This document shows, piece by piece, positions 48,333-57,512 of a stretch of 64,000 bases of DNA. Position 1 is the stretch's first letter. Every line of letters starts with the position of its first letter. Both the position numbers and the translations under genes were made by a program. Source of the DNA: Actinomadura violacea (lineage in GTDB: Bacteria > Actinomycetota > Actinomycetes > Streptosporangiales > Streptosporangiaceae); the NCBI RefSeq assembly GCF_017573465.1, contig NZ_JAGEPF010000037.1, forward strand, positions 48,681 through 112,680. Reading direction: 5' to 3'. The notes beneath the pieces were generated by a model that was not told the DNA's origin, did not search any database, and saw only the letters and a list, made by a program, of their open reading frames with translations.

Positions 48333-48473
48333 CCCAGGGGGGCGACCCCCTGGAACCCCCGTTGCGACGGACGAGGCGTTTCCCGCTCCGCTAGCGCTCC
48401 GCGCGAAACGCCTCGTCCGTCGTCGGGCAGGCCCGCTCCGCTCGCTGCACTCGCTCCGCGTGCCTGCCCGTGG
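48333..48473. repeat. Three-hairpin structured repeat, copy 1
   Basis: Hairpin A is CCAGGGGG-GCGA-CCCCCTGG (48334-48353). Hairpin B has an 18-bp perfect stem, 48365-48382 with 48405-48422, and a 22-base loop. Hairpin C is CGGGCAGGC (48424-48432) with 48462-48470 around the fixed loop CCGCTCCGCTCGCTGCACTC and more. It begins one base after the sigma-factor stop. Confidence 0.9.
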
Positions 48474-48482
48474 CTGTGTTTT

Positions 48483-48625
48483 CCCAGGGGGGCGACCCCC
48501 TGGAACCCCCGTCACGGTCGGTGAGCCGTTTCCCCGCTCCGCTGGCGCTCCGCGGCGAAACGGCTCACCGACCGCCGGGCAGGCCCGCTCCGCTCGCTGC
48601 ACTCGCTCCGCGTGCCTGCCCGTGG
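48483..48625. repeat. Three-hairpin structured repeat, copy 2
   Basis: Hairpins A (48484-48503) and C (48576-48584 with 48614-48622) are identical in stem sequence to copy 1. Hairpin B again has a perfect 18-bp stem (48515-48532 with 48557-48574), but six of its base pairs differ from copy 1, each with a compensating change in the other arm. Confidence 0.9.
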
Positions 48626-48816
48626 TGGGTGGCTGAGGTTCGGGCCGCCGGGCCGGGGTCGAGTTGGCCCGGTTCGGGGTTCGAGCTGTCGGGGGCGGGG
48701 TCGGGCGCGAGCTGGGCGGTGGCTGAGGTTCGGACCCCCGGGGGTTGGGGTGGGCTCTGGGCAAAGGGCGGTGGGTGGGCTAGAACGGAGTTCCGCAGCT
48801 GAGCCGGAGGTGTGCC
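48626..48816. other. G-rich spacer before the second acyl-CoA ligase
   Basis: No gene is seen. A 16-bp direct repeat GGTGGCTGAGGTTCGG occurs at 48628-48643 and 48718-48733. TAGAAC at 48781-48786 may be the -10 of the ligase gene. Confidence 0.5.
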
Positions 48817-50445
<1,629 letters not shown>

Positions 50446-50625
50446 CGGCCGGTCATGAACGAAGTGATCACGGAGAGATGCGGGCGCTTCACCGCTGGGT
50501 CACCGGTATCGGCGATTTCATGAGATCGAGTGGTGTCGACCGGGCCGAGGGGTGTATGCAAGGTGGGCTGATTGTCCGGACGGCCCCTTTCGGGGCGGAC
50601 TCCCATGCCGGTGCCGGGAGCGTGT

Positions 50626-52311
50626 ATGCCCAGGTTGTCCCCCTCTGAAGACGTGGCGGACCGGAAACTGGTCCAGGGTCTGAACGAAGGCGACGAGGCG
50701 GCGCTGGCCACGCTCTATGACGAGTACGGTGAGCGCCTTTACGACTACGCGTTGTCAATGACGGGGGACGAGAAGACCGCTGCGGGGATCGTCCACGACA
50801 CCTTCATCGACGCGTGCCGCCGCGCCCCCCGGATGCGCGACCACCTGCACCTGAGCTCGTGGCTGTACGGGGCGGCCCGGCGCCGGTGCATCCGCCGCGG
50901 CCGTCCGCGGCACCTGTACTGGGATCGGGACGCCGAGTTCTCCGACGCTCCCTTCCTGGAATGCGCTGATGCCGCCGACACCTCGGGCTGGCCGCCGTCC
51001 GCCGAGCTGCACGGCCTGCTGCGGACCGCGCTCGCCGCCCTCGACCCGGTCGACCAGGAGGCGGTCCTGCTGGCGTTCCGGCACGACCTGCGGCCCGCGC
51101 GGCTCGGCGCGGCGCTCGGGATGTCGGGACGGCGCGCCGCCGTGCGGGTCAGGCGGGGCGGTGCGGAGATGGAGGCGGCGCTCGCCGCTGAGGTCGCGCG
51201 GGCCGTCCGGGCCTGCGCGGCGTCCGAGGCGCCCGCCGCCGTGCCGGGCGAGCCCGCGGAGGAGGGCCGGCCCGCCGCCGTCGCGGTGCTGGCGGCCCGC
51301 CCGCCCGCGCCCATCCCGGACGAGCCGGACGCCGACGACGCCCCGGAGGAGGCCGGGCCGCCGGTGCGGCGCGGGCCGCTGTCGGCGGGGCTGTGGCAGA
51401 CGCTGCACCGCCGCGGCGCGGCCGCCGAGGAGGCCGCCGACCCGTCCGCCGACGAGCACGCCGCGGACTGCCCGGACTGCCGGGCCCGCCGCCGGGTCCG
51501 GGCCGCGCCGCTGCTGCGCCGCGCGCCCGCGCCCGTCCTGCCGGCGGCGCTGCGCCACCGCGTCATGCACACCGCCACCGACCCCGAGCTCGCCGGTTAC
51601 CGCGCGGACATCGCCGCGCGCGGCGGCGCGCTGACGCCGGAGGGCCTGCCGAGCCAGCCGGACGTGCCGTCGCCGTTCACCCGGCGCTGGCTGTTCACCG
51701 GCGGCGGGATGGTGGGCGCGCTGGTCGCGGCGGTCGTGGCGGCGCTCGCCATGGGGCCGGGGATCGGCGGCGGCACGCTGTCGTGGCCGCCGTTCCACAA
51801 CCAGCCGTCGATCAAGCACGAGGGCGGGCACGACGGGAAGGGCAAGGACCACGGCGACCACCGCGGCGGGCCGCCCGGCTCGTCCGGCGCCCCGTCCGGC
51901 ACGCCCGGGGGCACGTCCGGCGCGCCGCTCCAGCCGCAGACGGACGAGAAGAGCCCGTCGCCGCCCGCGACGTCCGCGCCGCCGGCGCCGTCGCCGTCCG
52001 GCCCGAAGCCGCCGGCGCGGCCGGGGGTGCTGGTGGTGAACCCGGGCACGGTCGAGATGTACGGGACGAAGACGGCGCAGGTCAGCCTGTCCGCGCGGAA
52101 CGGCCCGGTGACGTGGACGGCGATGACGTCCAACGGCGAGCTGGTCCTGTCGCAGATGCAGGGCGGGGTGGCCAGGGGCGGGACGGCGAGCGTGACGGTC
52201 ACGCTGCGGACGGCGATCATCGGGCTGCCCGGGCAGGGCACGCTGACGTTCACCGACTCCGAGGGCGCCGTCCACCGGGTCACCGTCAAATGGGGTGCTT
52301 CGCTCCTGTAG
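50626..52311 (+). CDS. ECF sigma factor fused to an anti-sigma-like zinc motif, membrane helix and exported domain
   Basis: The protein has 561 residues. Residues 10-190 are an ECF sigma factor: VQGLNEGDEAALATLYDEYG, HLSSWLYGAARRRCIRRGRP, and region 4 LDPVDQEAVLLAFRHDLRPA. Residues 190-350 are a Pro/Ala-rich linker carrying EHAADCPDCR, an H-x3-C-x2-C motif as in zinc anti-sigma (ZAS) domains, with His278, Cys282 and Cys285. A transmembrane helix starts near Trp355 (WLFTGGGMVGALVAAVVAAL), followed by a His/Lys/Pro/Ser-rich segment and a beta-rich extracytoplasmic end (VLVVNPGTVEMYGTKTAQVS). Sigma and its regulator may thus be one polypeptide. ATG 50626 follows GGGAG by 5 bases. It overlaps the convergent MerR gene by 26 bases. 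Confidence 0.88.
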   Translation: MPRLSPSEDVADRKLVQGLNEGDEAALATLYDEYGERLYDYALSMTGDEKTAAGIVHDTFIDACRRAPRMRDHLHLSSWLYGAARRRCIRRGRPRHLYWDRDAEFSDAPFLECADAADTSGWPPSAELHGLLRTALAALDPVDQEAVLLAFRHDLRPARLGAALGMSGRRAAVRVRRGGAEMEAALAAEVARAVRACAASEAPAAVPGEPAEEGRPAAVAVLAARPPAPIPDEPDADDAPEEAGPPVRRGPLSAGLWQTLHRRGAAAEEAADPSADEHAADCPDCRARRRVRAAPLLRRAPAPVLPAALRHRVMHTATDPELAGYRADIAARGGALTPEGLPSQPDVPSPFTRRWLFTGGGMVGALVAAVVAALAMGPGIGGGTLSWPPFHNQPSIKHEGGHDGKGKDHGDHRGGPPGSSGAPSGTPGGTSGAPLQPQTDEKSPSPPATSAPPAPSPSGPKPPARPGVLVVNPGTVEMYGTKTAQVSLSARNGPVTWTAMTSNGELVLSQMQGGVARGGTASVTVTLRTAIIGLPGQGTLTFTDSEGAVHRVTVKWGASLL

Positions 52312-53068
52312 CGGGCGGTTCGGCCCCGGCGAGGTGGTCTCTGATCATCTCGAGGTGCTCGCCCAGCGCGTCCTGCACGCGGGCCTCCATCGCCCGCGCG
52401 ATCAGCGGGTCGACGACCATCTTGACCAGCGGCCGCATCCGGCGGACGACGGCGGCGACCTCGGTGACCTCCTCGCCGCCCGGCTGGTCCCCGAGCCGGT
52501 CGAAGACGTGCTCCTGGACGAGCCCGACGAACCGTCCGGCGATCACGTCGACGTCGCCGCGGATCCGCTCGGCGATGTCGAGCACCGCGTCCAGCGGGAT
52601 GCCCGCCGCGACCAGTTCGGCGCCGACGTGCAGCAGCCGGGGGCTCGGCACGCGGAACTTCTCGCCGTCCGGTTCGATCAGGCCGAGCGCGATGGTCCGC
52701 TCCCGGATCCGGTCCCGCTCGGCGTCGTCCAGCCCGGCGCCGAAGATCGCGATGAGCTCGTCATAGCCGACGGTGCCGGGGATCTCGTCCGACCAGGGGT
52801 CGGTGAGGACCTTCTCCAGGCCGAGGACGTCGCCGACGTCCCTGCCGGTCTCCCAGGCCGTCAGCAGGTCCTTGATGACCGCGAAGGTGTAGCCGCGGCC
52901 GAGGAGCTGGCCGATGAGCCGCAGGCGCGCGAGGTGGGAGTCGTCGTACAGGCCGACGCGGCCGGCGAGGCGCGGCGGCGGCAGCAGCCCCCGGTCCTGG
53001 TAGGCGCGGATGTTGCGCACGGTGGTCCCGGCGGCCCGCGCCAGGTCGTCGATTCGGTACTCGGCCAT
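52286..53068 (-). CDS. MerR-family regulator
   Basis: This 260-residue protein has the MerR DNA-binding domain at residues 1-70: EYRIDDLARAAGTTVRNIRA, YQDRGLLPPPRLAGRVGLYD, HLARLRLIGQLLGRGYTFAV. A long all-alpha effector domain follows (VLDIAERIRGDVDVIAGRFV, MRPLVKMVVDPLIARAMEAR). The long C-terminus resembles actinobacterial MerR proteins linked to lipid genes. It has no metal-binding Cys. ATG 53068 follows a long leader with a TAAGAT box on the minus strand. A palindrome in the divergent region is the likely operator. The 3' end overlaps the sigma-fusion gene by 26 bases. Confidence 0.92.
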   Translation of the reverse strand: MAEYRIDDLARAAGTTVRNIRAYQDRGLLPPPRLAGRVGLYDDSHLARLRLIGQLLGRGYTFAVIKDLLTAWETGRDVGDVLGLEKVLTDPWSDEIPGTVGYDELIAIFGAGLDDAERDRIRERTIALGLIEPDGEKFRVPSPRLLHVGAELVAAGIPLDAVLDIAERIRGDVDVIAGRFVGLVQEHVFDRLGDQPGGEEVTEVAAVVRRMRPLVKMVVDPLIARAMEARVQDALGEHLEMIRDHLAGAEPPATGAKHPI

Positions 53069-53121
53069 GCCCCGCCCGCCGGTTGCTTCGTCTTGACCGC
53101 CGCGATCTTACTCCGCCATCA

Positions 53122-53150
53122 TTGTGACATTGATCAATGAGACATAGAGG
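53122..53150 (+). promoter_or_regulatory. Adenylate cyclase promoter with palindrome in the spacer
   Basis: TTGTGA (53122-53127), 17 bases, TAGAGG (53145-53150). The spacer contains CATTGATCAATG (53128-53139), a perfect 12-bp palindrome, the position where MerR-type regulators bind. The divergent gene encodes a MerR protein. Confidence 0.6.
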
Positions 53151-53158
53151 GGGAGTCC

Positions 53159-54166
53159 ATGACGGACCCCGGCGGACCCCTGGACATCGAGGAGACCCTC
53201 CTCGGCGGTCCCCTGCGCTACACCCGCAAGGAGGTCGAGGCCCTATCCGGCGTCCCGGACGCGTACGCGCGCCGCATCTGGCAGGCCCTGGGCTTCCCCA
53301 TCCCGCCCGACGACGAGGCCGCCTTCACCGACGGCGACGTCACCGCCCTCCGCGAGATCAACGAGGTGCTGGGCCACGACCTCGTCGACGAGGACACCGT
53401 CCTGCAGCTCGTCCGCGCCGTCGGGCAGACGATGGGCCGGCTCGCGAGCTGGCTCGGCGACGTCTGGCTGCAGCGGCTCAGCGTGCTGCCGGCCGACCAG
53501 CCCGTCACGCCCGACCTGGTCACCGCCGCCCTCGCCGCCACCGAGGAGCTGCGGCCCGCGTTCGAGCGGCTGCTGCTGCACGGCTGGCGCCGCCAGCTCA
53601 CCGCCGCCGGGATGCGCGCCGCCGCCGTCACGGCCGCCGCGCCGTCCGATCCCGCGGCCGGCCTCGCGCACCTCGCCGTCGGGTTCGCCGACGTCGTCTC
53701 CTTCACCCGGCTGAGCCGCAGCCTCGACGCCGACGCGCTCGCCGCGTTCGTCGAGCGCTTCGAGTCCGCGTCCGCCGAGATCGTCGCCGACCTCGGCGGC
53801 CGGATCGTCAAGACCCTCGGCGACGAGGTGCTGTTCGTCGCGACCGACCCGTCCGCCGCCGCCGAGATCGGCCTGCGGACCGCCGAGCGCTTCAACGAGG
53901 ACCCCGAGTTCCCGAAGGTCCGCGTCGGGCTGGCGTACGGCGAGGTCATCCAGCGGCTCGGCGACGTCTTCGGCACCCCGGTGAACCTCGCCGCCCGGCT
54001 CACCGCCACCGCCTACCCCGGCACCGTCCTGATCGACGGCGAGATGGCGTCCGCGCTCCCCTCCGGCGGCCGCTTCGACATCGCGTCGCTCCGCCCGCGC
54101 CCGCTGCAGGGGCTGGGGAGGGTCAGGCCGCGGCTTCTGCGCCGCGCCCCTGGCGACCGGCGCTGA
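53159..54166 (+). CDS. Class III adenylate cyclase with N-terminal MerR-like regulatory domain
   Basis: This is a 335-residue cytoplasmic cyclase making cAMP from ATP. Residues 1-165 form an adenylate-cyclase regulatory domain that starts with a helix-turn-helix-like YTRKEVEALSGVPDAYARRI and ends with helices HGWRRQLTAAGMRAAAVTAA. The catalytic domain (residues 175-320) has VGFADVVSFTRLSRSLD with the first metal Asp, GGRIVKTLGDEVLFVA with the second Asp and the substrate Lys, and FGTPVNLAARLTATAYPGTV with the transition-state Asn/Arg pair. All key residues are present, so it should be active. ATG 53159 lies 8 bases after the -10 box; GGGGGAG also precedes it. Confidence 0.93.
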   Translation: MTDPGGPLDIEETLLGGPLRYTRKEVEALSGVPDAYARRIWQALGFPIPPDDEAAFTDGDVTALREINEVLGHDLVDEDTVLQLVRAVGQTMGRLASWLGDVWLQRLSVLPADQPVTPDLVTAALAATEELRPAFERLLLHGWRRQLTAAGMRAAAVTAAAPSDPAAGLAHLAVGFADVVSFTRLSRSLDADALAAFVERFESASAEIVADLGGRIVKTLGDEVLFVATDPSAAAEIGLRTAERFNEDPEFPKVRVGLAYGEVIQRLGDVFGTPVNLAARLTATAYPGTVLIDGEMASALPSGGRFDIASLRPRPLQGLGRVRPRLLRRAPGDRR

Positions 54167-54173
54167 CCGTCCG

Positions 54174-54179
54174 TAGCCT
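54174..54179 (+). promoter_or_regulatory. -10 box, leaderless, of the D-aminoacylase gene
   Basis: TAGCCT ends 8 bases before ATG 54188. TGGCGA (54151-54156) stands 17 bases upstream as a possible -35. Confidence 0.5.
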
Positions 54180-54187
54180 TCAGCCTG

Positions 54188-55750
54188 ATGTTCGATGTGG
54201 TGATCCGTGGCGGGACGGTGCTGGACGGCACCGGTGGGCCCGCGCGCCGCGCCGACGTGGGCGTGTCCGCCGGACGGATCGCCGCGGTGGGTGCGCTGGC
54301 GCGCGCGCAGGCGGGCAAGGAGATCGACGCGACGGGCCGCTACGTCATGCCGGGATTCATCGATGCCCACGTGCACGGTGACGCCGCGGTGTTCGATGCG
54401 GACGCCCAGGAGGCGGCGCTGCGGCAGGGCGTCACGACGTTCGTCCTAGGGCAGGACGGTGTCTCCTACGCGCCGGCGAGTGCGGACACGCTCCGGTTCG
54501 TCACCCGGTACTTCGCGCCCGTCAACGGGAGCCACCCGGACCTGGACGGCGCGGTGTCGGTCTCGGTGGCGGAACTGCTGGACGGCTACGACCGGCGGAC
54601 GGCGCTCAACACCGTCTACCTGCTCCCGCACGGGACGATCCGGCACGGCGCCATGGGCACGGCCCAGCGCGCCCCGGACGCGGCGGAGCTTGCCGCTATG
54701 CGCGCGCAAGTGGAGCGCGGCCTGAGCGAGGGTGCGGCCGGGTTGTCCACAGGACTGGAGTACGTGCCGGGTGGCTATGCGAGGGCGGACGAGATCGCCG
54801 CGCTGTGCGAGCCCGTCGGCGCGGCAGGACTCCCGTACGTCACCCATATGCGCGGCTATGAGGCCGATGCGGCGCGGGCGTTGGCGGAGGTGCTGGAGAT
54901 AGCGCGGGCGGGACGCGTCGCCCCGCACGTCTCGCACCTCCACGGACCCGGCGACGTGCTGGCCCCGCTGGCTTCCCAGGCGCGCGCCGAAGGCATCGAC
55001 CTGACCTTCGACAGCTACCCCTACCTGCGCGGATGCAGCACGCTGACGCTCGTCGCGCTGCCGACATGGCTGCCCGTCGCCGACCTCGACGCGCCGCTCG
55101 TCGCGCTCGCGGACCCGGCCGTCCGGGCCCGGCTCGAACGCGACTGGTTCGCGCAGCGCGCGGACGTCTGGCCACGGATCACGCTGTCGCACGTGCCCGC
55201 CGAAGAGCTGCGCTGGGCCGAGGGCATGACCCTCCCCGACGCGGCGGACCGGGCGGGGCTCCCACCTGGCGCGTTCTGCTGCGACCTCCTCGCGGCCACC
55301 CGCCTCGAGGCGGGATGCGTGTTCGCACAGCCGCCGTCCGCCACCGAGGAGTCGGTGCGCACGCTGCTGCGGCATCCCGCGCAGATCGCCGGCTCCGACG
55401 CCGTCTACCAGGGCGGGCATCCGCATCCGCGCGGCTGGGGCGCGTTCGCGCGGCTGCTCGGACGGCACGTCCGCGAGCTCGGCGACTGGACCTGGGAGCA
55501 GGCGGCCGCGCATCTCGCCGGAAGCGTCGCGGCCCGGTTCCGGCTCGCCGACCGGGGCCGCGTCGAGGCCGGGCACGCCGCCGACCTCGTCGTGCTCGAC
55601 CCCGGGACCGTCACCGACCGCGCCACCTACGAGCGGCCGCGCGTGCCGGCGGACGGCGTCGAGCACGTGTTGGTCAACGGCGTCCCGGTGCTGAGCGGCG
55701 GCGTCCTCGACGGGTCGGCGCGCCCGGGGCGGGCGCTCAAGCCGCGCTGA
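54188..55750 (+). CDS. N-acyl-D-amino-acid deacylase family amidohydrolase
   Basis: This 520-residue metal-dependent amidohydrolase has a small beta-sandwich at both ends. The metal-binding PGFIDAHVHGDA near residue 60 (His-x-His) is followed by GLSTGLEYVPGGYARADEIA near 190, VTHMRGYEADAARALAEVLE with the third His near 220, VSHLHGPG near 250 and IAGSDAVYQGGHPHPRGWGA with the catalytic Asp near 400. The end NGVPVLSGGVLDGSARPGRA closes the sandwich. D-aminoacylases and dihydroorotase-like enzymes share this layout. The following gene on the same strand, 63 bases away, may act with it on the same substrate. Confidence 0.92.
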   Translation: MFDVVIRGGTVLDGTGGPARRADVGVSAGRIAAVGALARAQAGKEIDATGRYVMPGFIDAHVHGDAAVFDADAQEAALRQGVTTFVLGQDGVSYAPASADTLRFVTRYFAPVNGSHPDLDGAVSVSVAELLDGYDRRTALNTVYLLPHGTIRHGAMGTAQRAPDAAELAAMRAQVERGLSEGAAGLSTGLEYVPGGYARADEIAALCEPVGAAGLPYVTHMRGYEADAARALAEVLEIARAGRVAPHVSHLHGPGDVLAPLASQARAEGIDLTFDSYPYLRGCSTLTLVALPTWLPVADLDAPLVALADPAVRARLERDWFAQRADVWPRITLSHVPAEELRWAEGMTLPDAADRAGLPPGAFCCDLLAATRLEAGCVFAQPPSATEESVRTLLRHPAQIAGSDAVYQGGHPHPRGWGAFARLLGRHVRELGDWTWEQAAAHLAGSVAARFRLADRGRVEAGHAADLVVLDPGTVTDRATYERPRVPADGVEHVLVNGVPVLSGGVLDGSARPGRALKPR

Positions 55751-55813
55751 GCCTGGGCTACGGAGAGCCCGTATCCTCGTCTGGCCCGACGTCGCCGTTC
55801 ACGAGAAGAGCTG

Positions 55814-56959
55814 ATGGACTCCTCCCTCTATGTCCTGGTGGAGGATCTGCGCGGTGTGGACGCCGCGCGGATCCTGGCCCATGGGGTCTCGTCGATCACG
55901 GTCGGCGCGGCTTACCATCGCGCCCGCGATGTGACGCCCCATGGCCGGTCCCGCGTCACGTTCCGCCATGACGGCGTCCATTTCCCGCTCGACGGCCACT
56001 TCGACGGGCTCCGGCTCGTCCCGCCGGTGCGGGAGGGCGCGGACGAGGGTCCGCTGCGCGCGCTCCGGGACGAGACGCGCGCGCTCGGCGTCCCCCTTCA
56101 CGGCTGGGGCGTGTTCCTGCACAACACGACGCTCGGCTTGGCCGACCCTGACGTGACGCAGGAGAACTGCTTCGGCGACCGCGCCGCGCCCGCCGACCTC
56201 TGCCCATCCCACCCGGACGTCCGCGCCTACGCGGTCGCTCTAGGCCGCGCCATCGCCCGGCAAGGGATGGACTCCGTCGTCGCCGAATCCCTGCATTTCG
56301 GGACGTTCGGCCACGGCTACCACCACGAACGCTCGTTCGTGCAGCTCGGCCCGGCGGCCGAGTTCGCTCTCGGCCTGTGCTTCTGCGAGCACTGCCGGCG
56401 CCGCGTCCCCGGCACCGACGCGGCCCGTGAGGCAGCGTCCCGGCTCGCTGAGTCCGTGCTGGACGGCGGCCCGACCGCCGAGGAGATCCCGGACGTTCTG
56501 GCCGAGTTCGCCCGCGCGCGGACGCCGATCGTCACGTCCCTGGCCGCCGAGGTCGCCGACGCCGTCGCCGCGGAAGGCTCCCGGCTGACGTTCGTCGACC
56601 TGACCGGCGCCATGAAGGGCTACGCGGACGGCCTTCCCACCGGCGAACCGGCCGCCGCCGACGCCTGGCAGGTCGGCATCGACCCGGCCGCCCTCGCCGG
56701 AGCCGTCCCGTCGTACGCGGTGCTCTGCTACGCGCGCGAAGCCGCACGGATCGGCGAGGACGTCGCCGCCTACCGCGCCGCACTCGGCACCGGCACCGAA
56801 CTGCGGGCCGTCCTGCGCCCGGGGCATCCCGACACGACGTCCGCCGAGCACCTGGCCGCGAAGGTCGAGGCCGCCCGCGCGTCCGGCGCCGACACCGTCG
56901 ACTTCTACCAGTACGGCCTGGCCCCGCTGCCCGTCCTCGACCGCATCGCCATGCGTTGA
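55814..56959 (+). CDS. Hypothetical alpha/beta-barrel-like protein next to the D-aminoacylase
   Basis: This 381-residue cytoplasmic protein starts MDSSLYVLVEDLRGVDAARI. It shows alternating strands and helices, PLHGWGVFLHNTTLGLADPD near residue 95, CPSHPDVRAYAVALGRAIAR near 130, ESLHFGTFGHGYHHERSF near 157 and GLCFCEHCRRRVPGTDAARE near 195, a C-x2-C motif. HGWG and EFALGLCFCEHCR recall barrel-type glycosidase-like proteins in which a Cys pair follows a conserved aromatic stretch, but no family is claimed. ATG 55814 has GAAGAG close by. It ends inside a 29-bp inverted repeat. Confidence 0.78.
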   Translation: MDSSLYVLVEDLRGVDAARILAHGVSSITVGAAYHRARDVTPHGRSRVTFRHDGVHFPLDGHFDGLRLVPPVREGADEGPLRALRDETRALGVPLHGWGVFLHNTTLGLADPDVTQENCFGDRAAPADLCPSHPDVRAYAVALGRAIARQGMDSVVAESLHFGTFGHGYHHERSFVQLGPAAEFALGLCFCEHCRRRVPGTDAAREAASRLAESVLDGGPTAEEIPDVLAEFARARTPIVTSLAAEVADAVAAEGSRLTFVDLTGAMKGYADGLPTGEPAAADAWQVGIDPAALAGAVPSYAVLCYAREAARIGEDVAAYRAALGTGTELRAVLRPGHPDTTSAEHLAAKVEAARASGADTVDFYQYGLAPLPVLDRIAMR

Positions 56960-57017
56960 CTTGCGGCGTGTCGGCCTTAAAACCCCGCTTTTAAGGCCGA
57001 CACGCCGCAAGTCAACG
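56954..57017. terminator. Bidirectional terminator: 29-bp perfect inverted repeat
   Basis: Bases 56954-56982 are exactly complementary to 56989-57017, with loop CCCCGC. The stem base holds the stop codons of both convergent genes (TGA 56957-56959, and TGA at 57014-57012 on the minus strand). The stem top is AAAA/TTTT. Confidence 0.9.
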
Positions 57018-57464
57018 AGCGGCGTCGTCCAGGCTGGCGGTGACGCGCCGCAGCGTCTCGTGGAGCCCCATCAGCTCCTGGACGTCCAGGCCGGTCGCGT
57101 CGAGGATGCGGCGCGGGACGTCCGCCGCGCGCCCCCGGAGCGCGTCGCCCCGCGCGGTCAGGTGCACCGACACCGAGCGCTCGTCCTCGCGGCTGCGGCG
57201 CCGCTCCACCAGGCCCGCGGCCTCCAGCCGCTTGAGCAGCGGCGACAGCGTCCCCGAGTCCAGCCGCAGCCGCTCGCCCAGCCGCTTGACGGTCGGGCCG
57301 TCCGCCTCCCACAGCGCCAGCATCACCAGGTACTGCGGGTACGTCACCCCGAGCCCCTGCAGCTCGGACCGGTAGAGCGCGTCGAAGGCCCGGGACGTGC
57401 TGTGCAGGGCGAAACAGACCTGGTGGTCGAGCCGCATCAGGTCGCCGTCGGGGATCCCGGTCAT
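57012..57464 (-). CDS. ohrR: Organic hydroperoxide resistance regulator OhrR
   Basis: This 150-residue MarR-family repressor closely follows Bacillus OhrR: LDHQVCFALHSTSRAFDALY with the peroxide-sensing Cys at residue 17, LGVTYPQYLVMLALWEADGP with the Tyr partners, LRLDSGTLSPLLKRLEAAGL (recognition helix) and RSREDERSVSVHLTARGDAL (wing). It has one conserved N-terminal Cys, the one-Cys type. Oxidation of the Cys by organic peroxide would release the operator. The usual target gene ohr is not adjacent. ATG 57464 stands exactly 7 bases after a TAGACT box (plus-strand 57472-57477), so its mRNA is probably leaderless. Confidence 0.95.
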   Translation of the reverse strand: MTGIPDGDLMRLDHQVCFALHSTSRAFDALYRSELQGLGVTYPQYLVMLALWEADGPTVKRLGERLRLDSGTLSPLLKRLEAAGLVERRRSREDERSVSVHLTARGDALRGRAADVPRRILDATGLDVQELMGLHETLRRVTASLDDAAR

Positions 57465-57512
57465 GCCCGCCAGTCTACGTTCGCGCCCCTCGGACCGGCC
57501 GCGACCGCGGTC

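Noticed and set aside
48333..48625. The twin repeat as a CRISPR array or IS ends
   Set aside because: There are only two units with internal hairpins and no spacers, and no transposase frame or target-site duplication is visible.
50755..52275. Minus-strand open frame opposite the sigma fusion gene
   Set aside because: The translation is Arg/Gly-rich without structure and overlaps a gene with unmistakable sigma motifs.
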